This document shows, piece after piece, positions 45,701 through 53,480 of a stretch of 64,000 bases of DNA (position 1 is its first letter; each line of letters starts with the position of its first letter). The position numbers and the translations under genes were made by a program. The stretch spans positions 1 to 64,000 of the forward strand of contig NZ_BPQP01000048.1 of NCBI RefSeq assembly GCF_022179305.1, read 5' to 3'. The notes under the pieces are model-generated. The model was not told where the DNA came from. It saw only the letters and a list, made by a program, of their open reading frames with translations, and searched no databases. The DNA comes from Methylobacterium iners (lineage in GTDB: Bacteria; Pseudomonadota; Alphaproteobacteria; Rhizobiales; Beijerinckiaceae).

Positions 45701-46488
45701 GTCTCGGGAAGGCGCAGGTAGCCGAAGATGCGCTCAACGCCGCCGATCCCGCGTCCCTGGTACACGCCGGAATCGTGGGTCAGCGATTCACGCACGGCGT
45801 CGACTTGCGTCAGATCTTTGCCGACGATCTCGGGAAGAGCCGGGAAGCGCGACAGACCCCTTCCCTTGTCGTCGACGAGGAGGATGGTAGCCCCGTTGTC
45901 GCGGCCAAGGTTGGCCGCCAGCTGGTCGAACCAGCCGAGGTCGAGATTGACCATCAGCACCGGCGGCGCTGTCATTCCGACTGCTGTCGTCAGCGGCAGC
46001 GCCGCGGCGATCGTGGGCTGCTTCCGCACCAAGGAGACGTAGAAGTCGCTGAGTGTGAACGCAGCGCTCGTCAGCGTCTTGCGGTACCAGTCGCGTTCGG
46101 CGACATCGAGCCCGATGGCCCTGGACACAGTCGAGCAGGAGATGCGTCCGGCTGCGTCGACGAGGAAGAAGCCGGACGCCCAAGGGCGGCTGGCCAGGAC
46201 CGTGTCGAGGAACTGGCTGCATGCCTCAGGAGAGCCATCGACGACCGCCGGCACACGCGCCAGGAGATCCAGTGTGTTGCGGGCGTCACTGATGGCATCC
46301 TGGTAGCGTTCGGCGCCGATGCGCGTTGAGAGCTGCACGCCTTCGATCGCCTCCGCGATCAGGCGCTCGCGTTGATGCAGCAGGTCGTAGACTTGGAAGG
46401 CGGCGAGCGGTCCAAGGGCTGCCAGCACGAGAAGGACGAGCCGGGCTCGCAAGCCGATATGTCGGCGACGGGGAGCATGGACCGACAT
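42766..46488 (-). CDS. Hybrid sensor histidine kinase with multiple PAS domains
   Basis: A 1240-residue membrane kinase. An N-terminal helix ([18 protein letters not shown]) and a periplasmic cache-type sensor domain to about residue 290 are followed by a second helix ([19 protein letters not shown]). Then come four or so PAS domains (about 320-840). HisKA carries the phospho-accepting His near 858 ([15 protein letters not shown]). The HATPase has [21 protein letters not shown] and [13 protein letters not shown]. The C-terminal receiver has Asp near 1150 ([11 protein letters not shown]). All parts look intact. ATG 46488 is preferred over a TTG at 46560. Its output partner is not adjacent. Confidence 0.93.
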   Translation of the reverse strand: MSVHAPRRRHIGLRARLVLLVLAALGPLAAFQVYDLLHQRERLIAEAIEGVQLSTRIGAERYQDAISDARNTLDLLARVPAVVDGSPEACSQFLDTVLASRPWASGFFLVDAAGRISCSTVSRAIGLDVAERDWYRKTLTSAAFTLSDFYVSLVRKQPTIAAALPLTTAVGMTAPPVLMVNLDLGWFDQLAANLGRDNGATILLVDDKGRGLSRFPALPEIVGKDLTQVDAVRESLTHDSGVYQGRGIGGVERIFGYLRLPETGARLMVSLDRGAVLAPIDAAILRSGLLFLAISALLAGAIWLAGRKIFVEPLVEAGRALRDSETFLRGVIDGSGDCIKVLDLSGHLEFISRNGQCLMEVDDVDAVIGKSFVEMWPEETRGLAAEMVELARSGVPARFTAPILTGKGNVLHVDVLITAIRGVDGAPERLVAIARDVTRLHAVEMDLRRKTTLLEATLANMDQGLILVDAHGHVAVSNRRASELLELPNDLMASGPSYRLVREHQRQARRWGTLICEAKSAWHLDDDRRSSDVRCQRRSADGHVLEIRTVPLDDGGVLQTFTDITHLTRAEDAAREAETLFRGLFDHATDLLFVHQVGLDGSFTLEDLNPRAAEAIGVAADGVCGRTLEAVLPAAAAARARADLERTLAAGKPMRYEHGASSAQDGQTWELIHVPLREGGVDGRISRIFASARDITHLRIAERAAKESEARYRLLADHGSDLIVLGRPNGERSYISPAVTAMLGYTVEEAHAISMREWIHPDDVATVFATTRGLNAERSTGSVIYRLKRKDGAYIWAEAAFQYVQTEGDVRIITAIRDVSERQRHADELRNAKEVAELAKARADQASQAKTDFLASMSHEIRTPLNAVIGFTGLIIDREADLPGDVRRHAKLVQSAGAALLTIVDDILDFAKVESGAIELEQRPFALAALVDNCVSIGRGSIRNKPLDIEVKIDARLPSAYLGDEARLRQILLNLLNNAIKFTHEGYIALSVRHEASLYQGERLRFSVSDTGIGIPKDKQARLFQRFSQADSAINRSFGGTGLGLAICRSLVELMGGEIGVFSDEGCGSTFWFTVVLPRTRLVAELHIPGAKAIDRASEGRDLLLVEDVEINQELARLVLESGGYRVDVIGDGASAVEAVQAKRYDLVLMDVQMPGMDGLAATRLIRGNERPGTRLPIIAMTANVLPEQVRQFLAAGMDDHVGKPFKRDVLFTALNKWLSTSPDSRHSQETRSANNRSMM

Positions 46489-46993
46489 GGTTCTGGGTCG
46501 CCAAAACGAGGACGCGATGGCATGCCGCGGCGCATGCGCGGCGCTGCCAACCGTGAGCAAACAGCAATTGTCTTAAAACAGTTGACCACCAGCGTCAGAT
46601 GCGGCGGCAATCGCGATGCTTTGCAAGACCCCTGCATACGTGACGGGTCACACCATCGGACGACGCGCGTTCGATCATGCTCAACAAGGTCTCATGAGGC
46701 GCGGTGTTCGCCGGCGTCCTCGTGGCACTTGTCATCCAGCTGCGCCCGAACATGCTCGGGATCGGCATCGGTGCGGCGAGCAGGTGTGGCGGCGGACGCG
46801 CGGCCGGGCCGTCAAACGCTTAGGGGCGAGGCAGCACAAAGACGGTGGTCGCCAGGAGTCGGACGATCGCATCTGCGCCGAGAACTCTGTCTCAGTCGCA
46901 GAGTGTGATCAATGGGGATCGTTGAGAATATGGCCAAGTTTTAGCCCCATTCTGAACTGTAGCCTGCGTTCCGTTTGATTGGGGGGCCGTCCG
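46489..46993. other. Intergenic region upstream of hybrid kinase
   Basis: 505 bases with Arg/Ser-rich shadow frames only. It should hold the kinase promoter on the minus strand and the leader of the microprotein at 46994 on the plus strand. Confidence 0.4.
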
Positions 46994-47062
46994 ATGACGA
47001 TACTTGATCCCGTAACCGGCAAGCTCGTAACAATTGCGGTGCCACAACCCCGCCCGCGCTGA
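46994..47062 (+). CDS. Microprotein (22 aa), DPVTG/PRPR family
   Basis: ATG 46994 follows a G-rich run (GGGGGG, 8 bases upstream) and the frame closes at TGA 47060-47062. The peptide has DPVTGKLVTIAV, then Pro-Gln, and ends PRPR. It shares this layout with the 25-residue peptide at 58822-58899, identical at most aligned positions. Eight aligned codons differ only synonymously, which suggests selection on the peptide. Flanking DNA is not similar. Function unknown; too short for a membrane helix or a folded domain, and the basic PRPR tail could bind a protein or nucleic acid. Confidence 0.6.
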   Translation: MTILDPVTGKLVTIAVPQPRPR

Positions 47063-47140
47063 TCCATGGTCATGCTCCGGGTGTTCAAGCGACCACGACG
47101 GGGCCTACACCCTTCCGCAGCTATAGAAACGACCTCGTAT

Positions 47141-47554
47141 TCACCCCTTGGCAGGCAGCAGCCGAAGCAGGCGGTCGCGCAACGCGTCAGCCGTGAAGGG
47201 CTTGAGCAGGAAGTCGTCCGATCCTGCCCTCTTTGACGCCATCGCAACCTGATGCTCGCGGCTTGCCGTGACGAGCACGACACAGATTGCGGCAAGCTCC
47301 GGTGTGCTTCGGATCGCACGAACCACCTGCAATCCGCTCTCGTTCTCAAGCTTCTCGTCAACGATCACGAGATCGAACCGGCCTGCCTGAAGCTCGCGCA
47401 TCGCCTCGCGGCCGGTGTCGCACACGGTGATGTGCCTGAAGCCGATCCTTGCGCACACGGCGGCGATGATCTCACGCATGACGAAGAGATCATCCACGAT
47501 GAGAACGTGGAGATCGGCGAAGTGCTTTGTCTCGGTGACCGAACCGTCTGACAT
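47141..47554 (-). CDS. Single-domain response regulator (CheY-like)
   Basis: A 137-residue lone receiver. The acidic pair DD (21-22), phospho-acceptor Asp66 in LVIVDEKLENESG, Thr in VLVTASREHQ and Lys in LLKPFTADAL are all present. There is no output domain, so it would work by protein contact or as a phosphate shuttle. ATG 47554 gives a normal N-terminus; the frame reads further back into sequence that resembles a false signal peptide. The GAF/HisKA_2 kinase gene lies divergently 343 bases away and is a possible partner. Confidence 0.88.
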   Translation of the reverse strand: MSDGSVTETKHFADLHVLIVDDLFVMREIIAAVCARIGFRHITVCDTGREAMRELQAGRFDLVIVDEKLENESGLQVVRAIRSTPELAAICVVLVTASREHQVAMASKRAGSDDFLLKPFTADALRDRLLRLLPAKG

Positions 47555-47897
47555 GCTGACCAAGCTTTGCACAATCCAGTCGCTTTGCCCGAGATGGATG
47601 GTTCGAGCAACTGCTCGATCAGAAATCGGTAGGATCATCAAGAGCAAAACCAAGGCAGTTGGAGAGCGACGATGTCGCGACACTGGAAAACGCGGTCGCC
47701 GCCGCAAGGCTCATCGCCGAACGGCTGGAGCATCATCCCTTGTTACTGGTCGGGGCAGATGCCGTGCGTGACACGACTCATGCATTTCTGCACGACCTGT
47801 AGACCATCGATCCAGCTTCTGATCCCGGCGATACTGAGGCGTGAGGACGGAGTAGGCGCGGATGGTCACCTTCGTGCCGCCGCTGCGTTGACGACGC
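47555..47897. other. Divergent intergenic region
   Basis: 343 bases between the lone receiver and the GAF kinase. Shadow frames only; promoters for both genes are expected but not assigned. Confidence 0.4.
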
Positions 47898-49091
47898 ATG
47901 ACGAAGTCCACGCAGGCCCTCGCCGAGGCACAAGCGATCACGGGCAAGCTGCGCCGCCACCAACGCATCCTCGTCGATCTCGGCCGGTTGGCTGCCCAGA
48001 AGCTCGACCTCGACGGCTTCCTCGCTCAAGCCATCGCGCAGGTGGCCCGCGCGGTGGAGATTGACCATGTCAAGGTGCTGCGCCATCGCGCCGAGCGCGC
48101 CGACCTTCTCATGGTGGCCGGCACGGGCTGGAAGCCGGGCGTGGTCGGCCACGCCCGCTTTCCCACCGATTTCGCCTCAGCGCCGGGGCGCGCTTATCAG
48201 ACCGGCGAGCCGGTCACCGTGGATAATCTGGCGCACACCCCTGACCTGAAGCCAAGTCCGACGCTGACGGAGCACGGCATCGTGGCGTTGGCGAACGTGT
48301 CCGTCCCCGTCGATGGCACTTCCTGGGGCGTGCTGGAAGTGGACTCGACGGTCCCGCGGGACTTCAGCGCGGACACCGTGCAGTTCCTGACTGCCACCGC
48401 AAACCTGATCGGTGCCGTGGTCCACCGTGACCAGATCATGCGGGCCGAGGCCGAGCGGCTCGCCGCTGCGGCCGCCGAGACCAAGGCGCAGGCAGTGCTG
48501 CTCACCGAGATGCAGCACCGGGTCAAGAACAACCTCCAGATCATCCTCGCGATAGTCGCCATGCAGAAACGGCGGCTGCCGCAGGAGGCGGCTCAGCGCG
48601 CGCTCGACCACATCGCCAACCGGATCACTGCGATCTCGCTGGCCCATGACCAGCTCAACCCGGTTCAGAGCGCGGGCGGTGCACGCACCGTCAACCTCGC
48701 CAGCTACCTCGAAGCACTCTGCGCGGCCATTCAGCAGCAGCACGAGGGCACGGTCTCCATTGCCATCGAGGCGGACGACATCGACCTGCTCATCGACCGT
48801 GCCGTGCCGCTGGGATTGTGCGTCAACGAGTCGGTGGTAAACGCCGTCAAGCACGCCTTTGGGGCTGACGATACAAGTGGCCGGATCATGGTGCGGCTCA
48901 CCGCTGGCATAGGTCGGGGCGAGGCGCGGTTGACGGTGGCCGACAACGGGCGGGGCATTGATCCCGAACGACCGAAAGGCTCGGGCACACGCCTCATCCA
49001 GTCGCTGGCCGCTCAGATCGGCGGCACGGTGGAGACCGCCAGCTCGGATGAGGGCACGACCACCACGGTCGAGTTCCCGGTCGTGACCTGA
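47898..49091 (+). CDS. Sensor histidine kinase, GAF + HisKA_2
   Basis: A 397-residue soluble kinase. A GAF domain fills about 25-175 (DLDGFLAQAIAQVARAVEIDHVKVL; GIVALANVSVPVDGTSWGVLEVDS). The HisKA_2-type dimerisation box is EMQHRVKNNLQIILAI with the phospho-His near 214. The ATPase shows NESVVNAVKHAFG, VADNGRGID and GSGTRLIQSLAAQIGG. Kinases of this group often act in the alphaproteobacterial general stress response, but no PhyR is adjacent. The start lacks a strong ribosome site but matches the domain layout. Confidence 0.92.
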   Translation: MTKSTQALAEAQAITGKLRRHQRILVDLGRLAAQKLDLDGFLAQAIAQVARAVEIDHVKVLRHRAERADLLMVAGTGWKPGVVGHARFPTDFASAPGRAYQTGEPVTVDNLAHTPDLKPSPTLTEHGIVALANVSVPVDGTSWGVLEVDSTVPRDFSADTVQFLTATANLIGAVVHRDQIMRAEAERLAAAAAETKAQAVLLTEMQHRVKNNLQIILAIVAMQKRRLPQEAAQRALDHIANRITAISLAHDQLNPVQSAGGARTVNLASYLEALCAAIQQQHEGTVSIAIEADDIDLLIDRAVPLGLCVNESVVNAVKHAFGADDTSGRIMVRLTAGIGRGEARLTVADNGRGIDPERPKGSGTRLIQSLAAQIGGTVETASSDEGTTTTVEFPVVT

Positions 49092-50272
49092 GGGGATATG
49101 GAGAACGTCAGTACTAGCTCCGGGTCACAGGATCTTCGCACGCAAGAGCTGCTACAGCTCGCGCCGCAAGGAGCGTCGACTGCGCGGTATCCTCCTGGCA
49201 CCTAGGGCACGGTAGCGTCGCGAAGGCGCGTGCAGCAGAACATCGAAGTGGAGGTTTAGGGGCTTTCCTCCCAGCTGATTGGACCACTCAGGTCACGTCC
49301 TCCCCAACGATGAACTTCGGGTTGACCAGATCGCCGAGGTTAGAGTCGTTCGCCATGTTGAATAGGTAGGGCCGGCGAGGCTCAGCGGCCAAGCAGCCCG
49401 CCACCTGATCCGATCATAGTCCAGCGGTAGCCTGTCATCATATTGGAGGGCGGCGGTAAGGCTGGAGTGCGAGTAAGGAGGTCGCCTTGACCCTGGCATA
49501 CCAGCCTGCAACAGTTCGACGTCATCCCAGGACGCTCTCAACAATCTGAGTCCCCCCGGTTCACGCCGTGATGGGTCTTTTTGCTACCGTCCTGCGGCCA
49601 GCGATTGAACATTTGGGTCCGCGGCAGCCTCAGCGCCTCAGAACCGTCGAGCTGGAGCCACCCGCCAAAATGAGCGTTGCCCGCCCATTCACACAGCGCT
49701 TGGTCCTCTCTTGCTCGGATATGCGTTCTGCGAGGCCGATGGGCTCCTTGTCGGATGGTCGCGAACCGATGTTTTTCGCCGGTCCGGTGCTTTCGCCCAG
49801 CTGCTTGGTCTCCTGCTGGGGTGTTCAGCTGGCACCATCGCTGTGAGCTGCGCGATCACCTAACCAGACGTCGTCCTGCGCTGTCGCTTTGATCTTAGCT
49901 CTTCATCGAAACATGCCAAGGCACAGCGCAATCTATTGAGCTAATGGTCGCTCCAGCCGGTGGGCTGTCACGATAGCATTGAATGAAATCGGTGCTAACC
50001 CAGCACCGAACCGGCTGTCATGACAATCAGGCACATTACGATGCTGGCGAGCCCAACCATCAGCGAGGAGCCAATGGTGGTGAAGAGGCGCCTCACCCCT
50101 TCAACAGCTGCGCGAGCATGGTCGCCGCGGCAGCAATAACCCATGTAAATCGAACGAGAAAATCTCTAAATAATGAAGAGAATATCTACTCATATTTTTA
50201 CTATTCATTAAGTGTCTGCTTCGGATATTAGCTCGCAGATGGCACATTATTGCAACACTTCGGAGATGCGAG
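49092..50272. other. 1.2-kb region without a confident gene
   Basis: Many short frames on both strands, none convincing. A 22-codon minus frame at 49288-49356 (begins MANDSNLGDLV) has no ribosome site. A 24-base segment at 49486-49509 recurs at 55640-55663. The DNA becomes AT-rich from 50140 to 50250, as expected for the promoter of the PilZ gene. Confidence 0.4.
49486..49509 (+). repeat. 24-base repeat, copy 1
   Basis: Identical to 55640-55663 except at one base (23 of 24). The core is CTGGCATACCAGCCTGC, containing the small palindrome CTGG-CATA-CCAG. On the minus strand both copies can be read as AGWYA(R/S)VK, so they might be tails of a decayed gene rather than a site. Confidence 0.6.
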
Positions 50273-50713
50273 ATGGCCGAGCGCCGGCGTGTACAAAGGC
50301 AGCCTTGTGACTTACCTGCACGTATCTTCGTGCCCGGCTCAAGCAAGCCTATCAAATGCAACATCACGGACATCTCAACACGCGGAAGCTTCGTGCGCAC
50401 GAATGCCCATGACTTCATCCCTCCAAACTTTGATCTCGCCATCGGTCTGAGCAACCTACCGCGTGCTTGCCGCATCGCGCGCTATGAGGCTGATGGTCTG
50501 GGCGTCGAGTTTCTTGATCCCGTGCGTCGGGAAGTCGAAGAGATCCTCGTCGAATACGCGTTCAAGGAGGAACTGGTGTTTGAGGCGCTCAGCCCCTCTC
50601 TGACGGGTGACGCAACGATGACCAGGGTACGTCTTCGTCAAACGGTGGACGCCCTCATGGAGCTGATTGAGCGTCGCCATGCCATGAGTTGGCAGCACGC
50701 CGATGCGGCCTGA
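50273..50713 (+). CDS. PilZ-domain protein, copy 1
   Basis: A 146-residue cytosolic c-di-GMP receptor candidate. The PilZ signature arginines are in RRRVQRQPCDL and the second motif is DISTRGSFV (DxSxxG), both as required for binding. Residues 95-140 form a helical C-terminal extension (REVEEILVEYAFKEELVFEAL; VDALMELIERRHAMSWQ). This extension is also in the paralogue at 58242-58718. GGAG lies 8 bases before the ATG. A frameshifted small gene follows 13 bases later. Confidence 0.9.
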   Translation: MAERRRVQRQPCDLPARIFVPGSSKPIKCNITDISTRGSFVRTNAHDFIPPNFDLAIGLSNLPRACRIARYEADGLGVEFLDPVRREVEEILVEYAFKEELVFEALSPSLTGDATMTRVRLRQTVDALMELIERRHAMSWQHADAA

Positions 50714-50725
50714 GCTGGAGAGTTG

Positions 50726-50970
50726 ATGGCCTACACCCTTCATCGTCTTGCAGCCGGCAGCTACGACCTCGCCCTCGATGATGTCATGGTGGGTTCTGTC
50801 GTTCGGGAGGTTGGGCCAAGCGGGCACGGCAAAAACGGCACGGCGAGTTGCTGAATGACCTGCCGGCAGTGCTGAAGCAACCGCCCTTCACGCAAGCAGA
50901 ACATCACTCTCCGACGCTTGACGCCGCGCTGGCAAGGCTCGGTGACGCCTCAGTGATAGAGGATAACTGA
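50726..50970 (+). pseudogene. Frameshifted small gene after pilZ
   Basis: ATG 50726 opens a frame reading MAYTLHRLAAGSYDLALDD, then VMVGSVVREVGPSGHGK, before stopping. The sequence continues coherently in another frame from about 50836 (RHGELLNDLPAVLKQPPF; ALARLGDASVIEDN) to TGA at 50970. The break falls at a run of five A residues (50831-50835). One extra A would restore a single protein of about 81 residues. This is either a real one-base deletion or a sequencing error. Family not recognised. Confidence 0.65.
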
Positions 50971-50989
50971 GGTGCTGCTGCTCCGAACC

Positions 50990-51193
50990 TTAGGTGTTCT
51001 GGGTCCGCGCGGCTCTCGCCATGCGGATGAGTTCGTTTGCAGTCAATTTATAGGCCGGTAGGTGCAACTCCGGCTCAGAGCCAACCACAAGACCTGGGCG
51101 ACCATTGACCAAGCCGGTTGCGCGGATCGTCAGATCGCGACTTCGCCTGAGGCGACGCAGCCTAGCGGCCTTCCCTAAGGTCTGTTCGGTCAT
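50990..51193 (-). CDS. Hypothetical basic protein (67 aa)
   Basis: GAGGAG lies 5-10 bases before ATG 51193, a strong ribosome site. The product (KAARLRRLRRSRDLTIRATG, then VNGRPGLVVGSEPELHLPAY) has a basic helical N-terminus and a beta-rich middle. No family recognised; small size suggests a structural or binding role. Confidence 0.6.
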   Translation of the reverse strand: MTEQTLGKAARLRRLRRSRDLTIRATGLVNGRPGLVVGSEPELHLPAYKLTANELIRMARAARTQNT

Positions 51194-51316
51194 TGCGGCT
51201 CCTCAGGCAAATCATCTGGGCCGAAGTTAGCAAAGCGTGGCTGTGAGCGACATCCTCGAACTGGGGGGAGCACCGTCACGCGACATGGAACTGCGAAATC
51301 CGTCGCTGGGTCTGTC

Positions 51317-51535
51317 TCAGGTACGTTGAGCCTGCAGGGCCTCAAGCGCTGCTTGCAGCCGTGGCGTGAGACTATCATGCCAAACGGCTGGGAAGGCCTT
51401 CTCCAGCGCGATCGTGATGCCTCGCCCGCATGAACACCTTCGACTGCTCGGGGGCGGGGTCCAGATGAGAGAACGAATCTGCGCCATGGCTTCGCCTTCG
51501 ATGACCGCTCCTGTCTGCTCAAACTGCGCGCTCAC
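51317..51535 (-). CDS. Hypothetical protein (72 aa)
   Basis: GTG start at 51535 preceded by GGGGAGG about 12 bases upstream. Contains two Cys in a RRCSCGRG loop and a helical C-terminus (TPRLQAALEALQAQ). A longer overlapping frame (51190-51522) is Arg/Pro-rich and was rejected as a shadow. No family recognised. Confidence 0.5.
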   Translation of the reverse strand: MSAQFEQTGAVIEGEAMAQIRSLIWTPPPSSRRCSCGRGITIALEKAFPAVWHDSLTPRLQAALEALQAQRT

Positions 51536-51647
51536 GAGCAGCCTGCCTCCCCGTTAGGATGAGCAATGGTCTGAAGCCTGCAGAAGTTTCACCTTGACCG
51601 CGCTTGATGGTCACCGCTGCCGATGTGGAGCGATCTAAAGCACTGCC

Positions 51648-52142
51648 TCACGGGCCGGTGTAGCCGAGCGCCGCGGCTGCATCCTTCAGCCGAGGCATCG
51701 AGGCGGCGTAGCGCATCGACAAGGTGCTGCCGGCTGGAAGCGTTCGGACAGCGTTGGCGTCGTCCTCGTTGTCGGACGACCGGATCAGGATCGCGCCCAA
51801 GTTGGCGCTCTGGATCAGTGCGGAGATGCGCTCGGCATAGCTCAAAGGCTCATCCGTGCTCGTCGGCAGCTGGACCATCACGACCGCGCTTTCAGCAAAC
51901 CCAGCCCGTCGCAACGCTTCAGCCGTAGTCTCTGTGTCTTCCAGAACGTCGTGAAGGTAGGCCGCCTGCAGGACGGCTGCGGGATTGACCTTGAGGCCGT
52001 TAGTCAGCCGCGCATGGCGAGCCCGCGCGTCGGCCGCCGCAGCCACACGGTTGATGTGCCGGATGTGAGGCTTGCCACTTTGGTCCAGCTGCCCAGAATG
52101 GGCGTTGGCTGCGAAGCGATGAGCGTCAGAGGCCGTTGGCAC
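51648..52142 (-). CDS. HD-domain protein, predicted small alarmone hydrolase
   Basis: A 164-residue single-domain protein matching the hydrolase half of RelA/SpoT proteins. His15 and a HxxH-like stretch are in AHSGQLDQSGKPHIRHINRVA, His64-Asp65 in AAYLHDVLEDTETT with Glu68-Asp69, and a late Asp in LIRSSDNEDDAN. These are the expected metal and guanine-side residues, though the usual KLADR motif is altered to RSSDN. It would degrade (p)ppGpp in the cytosol. No synthetase domain and no partner are nearby. Assignment rests on motif spacing. Confidence 0.65.
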   Translation of the reverse strand: MPTASDAHRFAANAHSGQLDQSGKPHIRHINRVAAAADARARHARLTNGLKVNPAAVLQAAYLHDVLEDTETTAEALRRAGFAESAVVMVQLPTSTDEPLSYAERISALIQSANLGAILIRSSDNEDDANAVRTLPAGSTLSMRYAASMPRLKDAAAALGYTGP

Positions 52143-52264
52143 GTCAACTCCTCAGCGGCCGTCGGCAGGATCGTGGTGCCGAACGGCCAGCCCCCTGAGT
52201 GACGGGTATTCGGGATTGGATACAGCTTTGCTCAGTCGGCCGTCGAGGCGCTCGCGCCGTTCGC

Positions 52265-52822
52265 TCACGACGTACCTCGGGTGAGCTGCTGCTGCTCGTA
52301 CTTCAAGCCAGCGTAGAGCCGACGCAGCCATTGCTGCGCCTCCCGTTCACGCGCCTGGGCTGCTCGGGCCAGCTCCTCAGCTTGCTGCAGCCGCTCCTCT
52401 GCAAGACGCAGGCTCGTCTCAGCGCGATCGGCACGCAGGTTCGCCTCATAGGCTTCCGCTTCAGCCATCTCGGCCCGCCGTTCAGCCCCTTCCGCTTGCT
52501 GAACGGTGCGTTGGATGAGGGAATGCGCCTGCTGCACGATCGCCTCGGCTCGGTCCCGCTCACGACGGACTTGCGCGCCAACATCGCGGATCAGCTGGAG
52601 CGCACCCGGCCAGTCCGGATCCTGTAGGTCCGCATCTGAGTCCAGAGCCTCAAGCTCAACAAAGAGCGGAACGACATTCGGAGAGGTTGTCGATGCCGGC
52701 GAGATCAGGGCCGCTGATGACGCACTTCTCGTGCGTGAGAACGCAGCCGGGGTTGTCTCGACCGAGCCCTCGTCGGAATGATCCGACTCACCCGACATCA
52801 GCCATGAGGATCCCTGCATCAT
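52265..52822 (-). CDS. Coiled-coil protein, second of tandem pair
   Basis: A 185-residue acidic protein. The first 70 residues are Ser/Glu-rich and likely disordered. Residues about 80-165 form one long coiled coil (AEAIVQQAHSLIQRTVQQAEGA; LRLAEERLQQAEELARAAQ). The C-terminus has AREREAQQWLRRLYAGLKYE, matching the EEWLARVYDTISHE end of the upstream protein. The start overlaps that gene's stop (ATGA at 52819-52822). Unknown function; the shared ending suggests the two partner or compete for one target. Confidence 0.75.
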   Translation of the reverse strand: MMQGSSWLMSGESDHSDEGSVETTPAAFSRTRSASSAALISPASTTSPNVVPLFVELEALDSDADLQDPDWPGALQLIRDVGAQVRRERDRAEAIVQQAHSLIQRTVQQAEGAERRAEMAEAEAYEANLRADRAETSLRLAEERLQQAEELARAAQAREREAQQWLRRLYAGLKYEQQQLTRGTS

Positions 52823-53322
52823 CGCGGCACCTGCTTCGTGCCTGGCTCGACCACGAACTCGTGAGAAATCGTGTCGTAGACCCGTGCCAGCCACTCCTCG
52901 GCGACGCGAGCACGCTCCTCAGCCGCCGTCACGCGCTCGTCGGCAGACTTGAGCAGCTTTTCAGTGCGAGCCTCCATCTCAGCAGCACGCGCATCGGCGG
53001 CGCGCACACGCTCAGCGGCGGCCTGAATGTCCTCCCGGGCACGATCCAGGAGATCCTGAACGCGCAGTTCCTGCTCATGGGCCTGTGCCTCGACTTCGCG
53101 GGTGTGCGCAGCAGCCTCACGGATGCGGTCGATCAGCTTAGCCCAATCCTTTGCTGAGGATCGCCGAGGCGGCGGCGCCTCGCTCTCAAGATCATCGAAG
53201 GAGCCCACCAAGCGCAGTACTTTGCTCAGGCTGCCGTCCCCAACTGCGGCACGGACCTCGATGGCAGGTGTCACGTCAGAAGTAAGGTCCCAGGGTGCTC
53301 GCTTGATCGGATCCATGAACAT
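52819..53322 (-). CDS. Coiled-coil protein, first of tandem pair
   Basis: A 167-residue protein starting MFMDPIKRAPWD with AGAGG about 5 bases upstream; ATG 53316 is an alternative. A short N-terminal segment leads to a long coiled coil (DRIREAAAHTREVEAQAHEQ; AAERVRAADARAAEMEARTE) and the motif AEEWLARVYDTISHEF. Ala/Glu/Arg heptads dominate. Cotranscribed with its paralogue downstream. No membrane or DNA-binding domain is seen; the family is not one I can name. Confidence 0.75.
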   Translation of the reverse strand: MFMDPIKRAPWDLTSDVTPAIEVRAAVGDGSLSKVLRLVGSFDDLESEAPPPRRSSAKDWAKLIDRIREAAAHTREVEAQAHEQELRVQDLLDRAREDIQAAAERVRAADARAAEMEARTEKLLKSADERVTAAEERARVAEEWLARVYDTISHEFVVEPGTKQVPR

Positions 53323-53480
53323 GACACCTCTCACAACGCAGCACACAACAGACCGCTCGCTGAGCTTAGAAGAGGTTTAAGCAGTATATTTCCGACGTCA
53401 ATGCGTAGGTCTCGGGTTAAGCAAAGGGGAGGGCGCACGCGCTTGGCTGATGCTGTTTTGCCACTTAGCTGAGTGAAGTA

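Noticed and set aside
43507-46329. 940-codon plus frame opposite the hybrid kinase
   Set aside because: Long only because of high GC; it is the antisense of a clear kinase gene.
49288-49356. 22-codon minus frame starting MANDSNLGDLV
   Set aside because: Compared with the DPVTG microproteins and found unrelated; no ribosome site.
49486-49520. Sigma-54 promoter at the TGGCAT...TGC repeat
   Set aside because: GG and GC are 11 bases apart instead of 10, so it does not fit the -24/-12 consensus.
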